Virus record (IMG/VR): IMGVR_UViG_3300037586_002113
Coordinates: 1 to 25,502 of that record
DNA: 25,502 nt
Reading direction: 5' to 3' (one strand)
Source of the DNA: a virus
In this document: positions 20,414 to 25,502 of the stretch, piece after piece
Layout of the letters: each line of letters starts with the position of its first letter
Position numbering within the stretch: position 1 is the first letter of the stretch
Position numbers and translations under genes: made by a program
The notes under the pieces: model-generated
Databases searched by the model: none
What the model saw: only the letters and a program-made list of their open reading frames with translations
What the model was told of the DNA's origin: nothing

Positions 20414-20803
20414 TTATTGCTTTAAAACCTTTGCTATTTTCTCGCCACTTCTGCCCACCACATAACCGCCTAGTCCCAACTGCAAAAGCATCCACGCTTC
20501 ATCGCGCAAGGGTGTTGCCAGCAGCCCCAAACTATCCCCCACGGCCAGTGCTAAGAATGTCAGCATAGTGATTGGCCTCCATGCAGCAACAATTAAATGC
20601 TCACTTTTTGCTTCGGCTGACACCACCTTGTACTGACCACCAATGAGTTCTTTCTCATAGTCGAATACGCGTTGCATTGCAGCCGCCTGAACGTCCAGTA
20701 AATGCCCTTTGGCGCTTAATTTCTCTTCAGTGCTTGTATGCAGTTCATCAATAAGTTTTGCGGCTGGCTTGAAGATACCCGCGATTAAATCAGAAACGCC
20801 CAT
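20414..20803 (-). CDS. 3TM-holin-like membrane protein
   Basis: A 129-residue protein. The first 70 residues are helical and charged (MGVSDLIAGIFKPAAKLIDEL). VAAWRPITMLTFLALAVGDS begins the hydrophobic region and carries the WRP motif of the 3TM/GTA holin superfamily; a second hydrophobic stretch AWMLLQLGLGGYVVG follows. AAGGAGG precedes the ATG. It is the last gene of the late operon, next to attP, whereas another holin lies beside lysozyme at 9266-9496. It may give a second lysis function or an antiholin. Confidence 0.75.
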   Translation of the reverse strand: MGVSDLIAGIFKPAAKLIDELHTSTEEKLSAKGHLLDVQAAAMQRVFDYEKELIGGQYKVVSAEAKSEHLIVAAWRPITMLTFLALAVGDSLGLLATPLRDEAWMLLQLGLGGYVVGRSGEKIAKVLKQ

Positions 20804-20804
20804 G

Positions 20805-20996
20805 CTACGCCTCCTTTACCTCTTGCACAGATTCGCGGATCGCGGATGCGTAGGCAGAGATCAGTACATTCAATTCTTCGACTTGCATTTGAAGCTGTGT
20901 TGCCTGGCCGCGCAATTCATTGATTCGATTGACATGAGCCTTTGATACATCATTCAAATCGTCTTCCGTATATTCAATATCATCGATGGTGATCAT
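20805..20996 (-). CDS. Small coiled-coil protein (DUF6447-like)
   Basis: A 63-residue protein beginning MITIDDIEYTEDDLNDVSKA. It has a short beta motif and then a helix with heptads (LRGQATQLQMQVEELNVLIS), the pattern of small marine phage proteins of the DUF6447 type. The ATG at 20996 overlaps the stop of the preceding gene (ATGA). It is co-translated with the holin-like gene. Function unknown. Confidence 0.65.
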   Translation of the reverse strand: MITIDDIEYTEDDLNDVSKAHVNRINELRGQATQLQMQVEELNVLISAYASAIRESVQEVKEA

Positions 20997-21286
20997 TCCC
21001 AAGGTACTCCTGTTAAAACTGATGGTGATGTCTGTTCAGCGAGGTCAGCAACAAGTCTTTCTTCAAGTGCGTCAGTGTCCAATGCCTCTTGTAACCATCC
21101 GATTACTGTAGATTCAGTCAGGTCAGCAAAGGGTATAAAGCCGTCTGCTGTAGAGTCGGGAGTGAAGCTACAAGTGCCGTAGGAGGAAGCTGTGTACTCA
21201 TCCACGGACTTGCTCAACCGCCAATGTGCTACGATAACGCCATCGTCATTTGTGTTGCGTTCGAGGTTCGCGATTGTGAAAATCAT
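20993..21286 (-). CDS. Small fibre-associated protein (DUF7936-like)
   Basis: A 97-residue protein. It contains VAHWRLSKSVDEYTASSYGT, then FIPFADLTESTVIGWLQEAL and a C-terminal PSVLTGVPWE. This pattern (WR..., ...'PFADLTE..VIGWL', Pro-Trp end) is typical of the DUF7936-like proteins after tail fibres in marine phages. GGAG lies ten bases before the ATG at 21286. It lies directly after the fibre gene. It may be a fibre assembly or host-range accessory, by position. Confidence 0.75.
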   Translation of the reverse strand: MIFTIANLERNTNDDGVIVAHWRLSKSVDEYTASSYGTCSFTPDSTADGFIPFADLTESTVIGWLQEALDTDALEERLVADLAEQTSPSVLTGVPWE

Positions 21287-21302
21287 ATGAGGTGTTCTCC
21301 AG

Positions 21303-24300
21303 TTAAACTGCCGCGATGATAAAGGCTAGTAAGTTTTCATAACAAACGCTGTACGTTGTTTGTTCTACACCGTCATCGTCTGTATATGTTGTGGTTTTTA
21401 GGACTTGGTAGTTGTTAGCATTTAGACCTTCTGCTTCAAATGCCGCCTTTAGGTCTTGGGCAATAATACCGAAGTGTATGTTTGCCTCATCACCTTCTGC
21501 TTCTACAGTGTCAATGTATCTGAATGCTTTTAGAGAACCTTTAGCCACTACAGCTACTCTAGCTTCTGCATCAGTTAAGTCTCTAATGTCTTGCTTCTTG
21601 TTTCTGTCAGATGTTGAATAAGTAGAACCTGAACGGTAAATGTCTTTGAAGCGTGATGAACTACCGCCGAGGTCTAGTATGTTGTCTGTAGGAGCATTTG
21701 TCGCTATATCGTGCGGTAGAATTTGGTTGGTTGAATCCACGAACAGGAGCGCGGAGTTACCATCCCCGATGTATAACTGCACCCCTGCTCGACTGCCAAT
21801 AGACCCCACGTTTGTGTTGTCCTTACGGAACACTGCAATGCCGCCATCAGTTGAAAGTCGGTTCAAAAGCAAAGGTTGGACAGAGGCGGTAGCTACCAAC
21901 GCACCATAAGCCCCTGTGCCTGTTTGCAACTCAACGCCTGCTGTTGCTGGGCTAGTAGTCGTTTTACCCACGAGGACGCGACCGCTGGAATCGATTCTGA
22001 GTTGGCTAAAATTTGCGGCTGTGCCGAACTGCAGACTGTCGTCAGCATGATGGTACTTGATACTACCCCTATACCCTGCTGTGCCGCCATGGCCATCCGC
22101 GAACATGATTGAACTGGTTGAAGATGTCCCAGACACGATGGACATTCCTGTGTTGCCAGAGCCGTTGATAACTAAATTTCTCCCTGCGGAGTTGTAACTG
22201 GACGGGGCGGTTGTGCCCACGCCGACTGAGCCTCCCGTCCTCGCAAGAATGCACTGCCCCTCCGTGGCAAAGGTAGTTGTCTCGAGTTGCCCGAATCCAC
22301 TAGCTCCGCTGATGCCCACGAGTGCGCGACCGCTGGAGTCGATGCGCATGGCTTCTGTTGGAGCTGTGTTCGTTGTACCTGTACTAACCGTGACAAGACC
22401 ACTACCTGTTATGATCTGAGACGTTCCATATCCTGAATCATCCACAGTGCTTGTATTAGGGTCAAAGTTGGTTGATATATAATTGTTGTCGCCAGATGTA
22501 CCTAAAGCACCAAAGCGATGTTTGGTAATCCAACCTGATGGGGTTATATCTACGCCTGCTTTGCCTGTACCAGCCGCTAAACTTAATAATTCACTAGGCG
22601 AACTAGTACCAATACCCAAAGACTCCGCAGACGCATCCCAGAAGAACTTAGGCGTTGTGCCTGTGTCCTCGTAGAAGCTGATGTCTCCGTTGTTGGCTAC
22701 CTTTAAATGCAAATCTCCTTGCCCTGCCGCCATGTTGCCAGAACGTGCTTGTAGTACATCACCTGTACCACCATTTTGTATGTAAGCGGCTACGTTTGAT
22801 GAGTTTCTAGCAAGTAAGTTATAGTTGGTATTTGCTGTGTCCGTTTGAAAACCATCAGCAGTCACTGTGCCATTTACATCTAAGTCACCATCTTCATCAA
22901 TTGTAGCCTTTGTGCTTCCGTCCACTCTGAACTGAATGGCAGAGTTAGCAACAGCGGCATCGTCATCAACACTGACTCGTAGATTAGCTCCCGAAGCCTC
23001 GACCTTTGCACTCCCTGTTGAGTCAGTGAGCTGAATGCCAGCACCTGTGTCAGTAGAAGTAAAGGTGGCAACTGTATTGGTAGTGCCTGAGTTCACTGCA
23101 AACCCATCAGCAGTCACTGTGCCCGTAACGTCTATAGGGTGACTGAAGTCAAATGTATCTGTAGCAGAGTCCCATAACATAGTAGCGTCTGTGCTACTAT
23201 CGACGGCATCCTGAATAGTAATACCTGCACCGTTTGCACTAGAGCTAGAATCCCCTGCGGCATAGTTAAGAGTAATATTTTTATCTTCAACATTAAGGTT
23301 AGCTGTATTTAAGGTAACGGTTGTGCCTTGTACTTTTAAGTCTCCACCAACAACGACGTCGCTGTTGAAAGTGGCCTTACCTGCATTTGCCATTTCAAGG
23401 GTGAGGGCTGTGATAGCTGAACCACTATCATTGCCTCTAAATAAAATATTTTTATCTTCTTCTGCCGCATACATATGTACATGACCACTACTTCTTTCTA
23501 ATTCTAGATAAGTAGTACCACCATCTTTATATTGAACATTACCACTATCAGTGTCAAGAATAATCTTTGCTGCAGCGTCTAGTGTTAGGTCGCCTGTTCC
23601 AATAAGACCTGTCGTAGTCGCTGTACCAGATAGGTAGAGGTCTTTGAAGCGACCACCTACAGCACCTAAGTCAACTGCGTCATCTGAAGCCGCCCCTGCC
23701 GAATCAGTTGGGAACATCTTTGTGCCGCCACTGTGTAGGCGTAACCCACAACCCGCACTTGCGATATACAAACCACCAGTATGGCCAATAGACCCTACGG
23801 TTGTATCGTCTTTCGCAAAAACGCAAATGCTTCCATCGCTTGTTTTACGATTGAAATTAGCTACATAGTTACCGTCTACACAGGACAACAGCCGTCCATC
23901 GCTTCGTAAGCTCGACCCTGCCACATTGCTGTTTGGTGACGTTTGCCCCACCAATACGTTGCCGCTGCCATCAATACTCATTTTTGCAGTACCATTATTG
24001 CTACCGTAAGTGTAAAACTCAAGACCAATTGTTGAATTTCCTGGGACTCTGGATCTTACTGAAGCCTCTCCAACTGTAGTGGCAAACTTTAACAGACCAT
24101 AAGCATCGGTAGCCCAAGGTGTTTTAATACTTATTGCAGTACCGCTTGCTCCTTCAACTTCTAGTGCGTAGTCTGGACTATCAGTACCTATACCAACATT
24201 GCCTGTGTTACTGATAGCTAATCGATTGCTTGTATTTTGCACATCGTAAATAGTAAATATGCCATCAGAATTAATAATCGAATAATCTGGGTTGTTACCA

Positions 24301-25502
24301 GTGTCTGTAAGGTTGATTCGTGGGTATGATGAGTTGATTGTAATATCGCCCTGTGTCACAAAAGTAGACGCATCTGTAAATTCAGCTACTTTAGTTGTCT
24401 CATTATAAAAAACCAAACCACCGTAGGAATCTACTCCAAGTTGATAATACTCACCACCTAAGCCTTCTTTAATCATTAGAGCATAATCACTTCCTGCTTC
24501 ACCAACAGTCAGTCCATCGGCTACAACTGTGCCAGTAACGTCTATACCTGTGGCTGTGGTTGAGAGTTTTGGTGAGTTGTCGTAGTAGAGATTGACCGCT
24601 CCGTTCTCATTAGCATCAATAGAACTTTCGCCATTAGCACCTTGTATTCTTATTGCGCTACTGCCTCGGATAAATAAAATCCCTGTTCCAGCGTCTTTTA
24701 TGTAACTATCTGAGCCATCATGATAAATCTCTAGGTCATTACCTGCACCAAGCCTGAGTTTTTTACTGTCGGCTAGTTTGATTTCTTCAAGATTGTATAG
24801 TGCAAGACCGGAGTTTAAGACAGTTGTGCCGCCTACAGCAATTCCACCAGTAATGTCTACACCTGTGGCTGTTGTGGCTAGTTTTGTAGAGTTGTTATGG
24901 TAAAGAGATACTGCACCATCGGCATTTGCGGTGAGATACGTTTCGTCACCTGCCGATTTTAAGCGTAAATTAGTAGCTTCTATATAAAGCTGACCAGACC
25001 CAGACTCTTTGATGTAGCTATCGCCCCCTACATCATGGTAAATCTGTAAATCATTACTAGCGCCAAATCTTGCCTTGCCGTTATCGTCTAAGTATATATT
25101 ACCAGTAACGTCTATGCCTGTGGCTGTGGTGGCTAGTTTGATTGAGTTGTCATAGTATGAAGTCACACCGCCGTTGGAATTAGCTCTTAAATAGTTCTCA
25201 CCTGTAGCTGACTGCAGCCAAATATTTGTAGAACCTTTGATAACAAGGTCGCCGCTGCCACTATCTTCGATAATAGAATTGCTACCGTTGTGATAAATCT
25301 GTAAATCATTACTAGCGCCAAATCTTGCCTTGCCGTTATCGTCTAAGTATATATTACCAGTAATGTCTACACCAGTAGCAGTACCGTCTAGTTTGACTGC
25401 ACCACCGTGGCATATCTTTCCATCTTCGCCGATCTGTGTTAGGGCTGCATCAATATTTGTGGCAGTGATAAAACCTGCCGCAGTACTATCTATGCCAGAT
25501 GC
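21303..25502 (-). CDS. Tail fibre with S74 intramolecular chaperone (N-terminus beyond window)
   Basis: An open frame of 1,399 residues visible before the stop, continuing off the right edge without interruption; the GTG at 25166 is internal. The distal N-terminal part is made of several units of about 85 residues (KLATTATGIDVTG...NDLQIYH). The middle holds tail-fibre modules such as GKATFNSDVVVGGDLKVQG. The last 102 residues begin STSDRNKKQDI, with the Ser-Asp...Lys dyad of the S74 endosialidase-type chaperone, which trimerises the fibre and cleaves itself off. Composition is AT-rich relative to head genes. It would bind the host surface. Confidence 0.9.
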   Translation of the reverse strand, partial: ASGIDSTAAGFITATNIDAALTQIGEDGKICHGGAVKLDGTATGVDITGNIYLDDNGKARFGASNDLQIYHNGSNSIIEDSGSGDLVIKGSTNIWLQSATGENYLRANSNGGVTSYYDNSIKLATTATGIDVTGNIYLDDNGKARFGASNDLQIYHDVGGDSYIKESGSGQLYIEATNLRLKSAGDETYLTANADGAVSLYHNNSTKLATTATGVDITGGIAVGGTTVLNSGLALYNLEEIKLADSKKLRLGAGNDLEIYHDGSDSYIKDAGTGILFIRGSSAIRIQGANGESSIDANENGAVNLYYDNSPKLSTTATGIDVTGTVVADGLTVGEAGSDYALMIKEGLGGEYYQLGVDSYGGLVFYNETTKVAEFTDASTFVTQGDITINSSYPRINLTDTGNNPDYSIINSDGIFTIYDVQNTSNRLAISNTGNVGIGTDSPDYALEVEGASGTAISIKTPWATDAYGLLKFATTVGEASVRSRVPGNSTIGLEFYTYGSNNGTAKMSIDGSGNVLVGQTSPNSNVAGSSLRSDGRLLSCVDGNYVANFNRKTSDGSICVFAKDDTTVGSIGHTGGLYIASAGCGLRLHSGGTKMFPTDSAGAASDDAVDLGAVGGRFKDLYLSGTATTTGLIGTGDLTLDAAAKIILDTDSGNVQYKDGGTTYLELERSSGHVHMYAAEEDKNILFRGNDSGSAITALTLEMANAGKATFNSDVVVGGDLKVQGTTVTLNTANLNVEDKNITLNYAAGDSSSSANGAGITIQDAVDSSTDATMLWDSATDTFDFSHPIDVTGTVTADGFAVNSGTTNTVATFTSTDTGAGIQLTDSTGSAKVEASGANLRVSVDDDAAVANSAIQFRVDGSTKATIDEDGDLDVNGTVTADGFQTDTANTNYNLLARNSSNVAAYIQNGGTGDVLQARSGNMAAGQGDLHLKVANNGDISFYEDTGTTPKFFWDASAESLGIGTSSPSELLSLAAGTGKAGVDITPSGWITKHRFGALGTSGDNNYISTNFDPNTSTVDDSGYGTSQIITGSGLVTVSTGTTNTAPTEAMRIDSSGRALVGISGASGFGQLETTTFATEGQCILARTGGSVGVGTTAPSSYNSAGRNLVINGSGNTGMSIVSGTSSTSSIMFADGHGGTAGYRGSIKYHHADDSLQFGTAANFSQLRIDSSGRVLVGKTTTSPATAGVELQTGTGAYGALVATASVQPLLLNRLSTDGGIAVFRKDNTNVGSIGSRAGVQLYIGDGNSALLFVDSTNQILPHDIATNAPTDNILDLGGSSSRFKDIYRSGSTYSTSDRNKKQDIRDLTDAEARVAVVAKGSLKAFRYIDTVEAEGDEANIHFGIIAQDLKAAFEAEGLNANNYQVLKTTTYTDDDGVEQTTYSVCYENLLAFIIAAV
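25039..25108 (-). repeat. 70-base direct repeat in the fibre gene, copy 1
   Basis: Identical over 70 bases to 25294-25363; the offset of 255 bases is 85 codons. It encodes part of the NDLQIYH/GKARFGASND unit. Perfect DNA identity between these two units, unlike the more diverged ones further in, points to recent duplication or gene conversion. Confidence 0.9.
25294..25363 (-). repeat. 70-base direct repeat in the fibre gene, copy 2
   Basis: The second exact copy of the element at 25039-25108, in the same frame. Recombination between the two would remove or add exactly one 85-residue unit of the fibre. Confidence 0.9.

Noticed and set aside
21876-22419. Plus- and minus-strand frames inside the fibre gene
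   Set aside because: They are out-of-frame by-products of the repetitive Gly/Ser/Thr-rich fibre sequence and lack ribosome sites or neighbours.
25166-25502. Fibre gene starting at the GTG at 25166
   Set aside because: The frame continues upstream without a stop to the window edge and the repeat pattern carries on (NGSNSIIEDSGSGDL and others), so 25166 is internal.

Overview
The window is most of the genome of a temperate, lambda-like siphovirus. The likely host is a marine gammaproteobacterium. Three things point there: a siphovirus head-tail gene order with a long tape measure protein and a frameshifted tail chaperone; an attachment site made of the 3' half of a tRNA-Arg(ACG) with encoded CCA, closely resembling the gammaproteobacterial form; and a very long repeat-rich fibre ending in an S74 chaperone, with small companion proteins typical of marine phages. 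Phage genes lie on both sides of the tRNA fragment, so this looks like attP in an excised, circular or packaged genome, not an attL/attR junction. The contig ends fall inside tail genes (tape measure at the left end, fibre at the right end), so the record is permuted and lacks the distal tail genes between them.

Layout. 1-9947 (minus) is the late operon, read right to left: lysozyme, holin, TerS, TerL, portal, head morphogenesis protein, scaffold, major capsid, connector, gp10-like protein, tail terminator, major tail protein, G/GT chaperone with a -1 slippery site, tape measure. 9948-10508 is the late control region: a sigma70 promoter overlapped by LexA-like boxes, a terminator just downstream, and long inverted repeats. 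10509-15940 (minus) is the early-left/middle operon: a lambda O/DnaT-like initiator carrying six iterons (putative ori), HTH and DUF1367 proteins, small zinc-ribbon proteins, a PP-loop PAPS-reductase-like protein, NinG, an HTH-metallophosphoesterase and a Q-type antiterminator. 15941-16715 is the switch: a small repressor without a peptidase domain, a divergent Cro-like gene, and two operator-rich regions. 16716-20180 (plus) is the recombination/integration arm: four small unknowns, an ERF/Rad52-like annealase, an SSB-tailed DUF736-like protein, a small HTH protein, a DUF4224-like protein and integrase. 20169-20406 is attP. 20414-25502 (minus) is the end of the late operon: tail fibre, two small accessory proteins and a 3TM holin.

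How it works together (inference). Q made late in the early-left operon would convert the short, terminated transcript from the promoter at 10113-10141 into the late transcript. Related hairpins recur just upstream of the capsid and tail-tube genes, embedded in a duplicated 5' leader cassette. Because the repressor has no autocleavage domain, SOS induction would need another route, and the LexA-like boxes over the late promoter are a candidate. The most distinctive features are the repeated hairpin/leader cassette, the late-promoter control region, the in-gene iteron origin, the complete attP and the chaperone frameshift.
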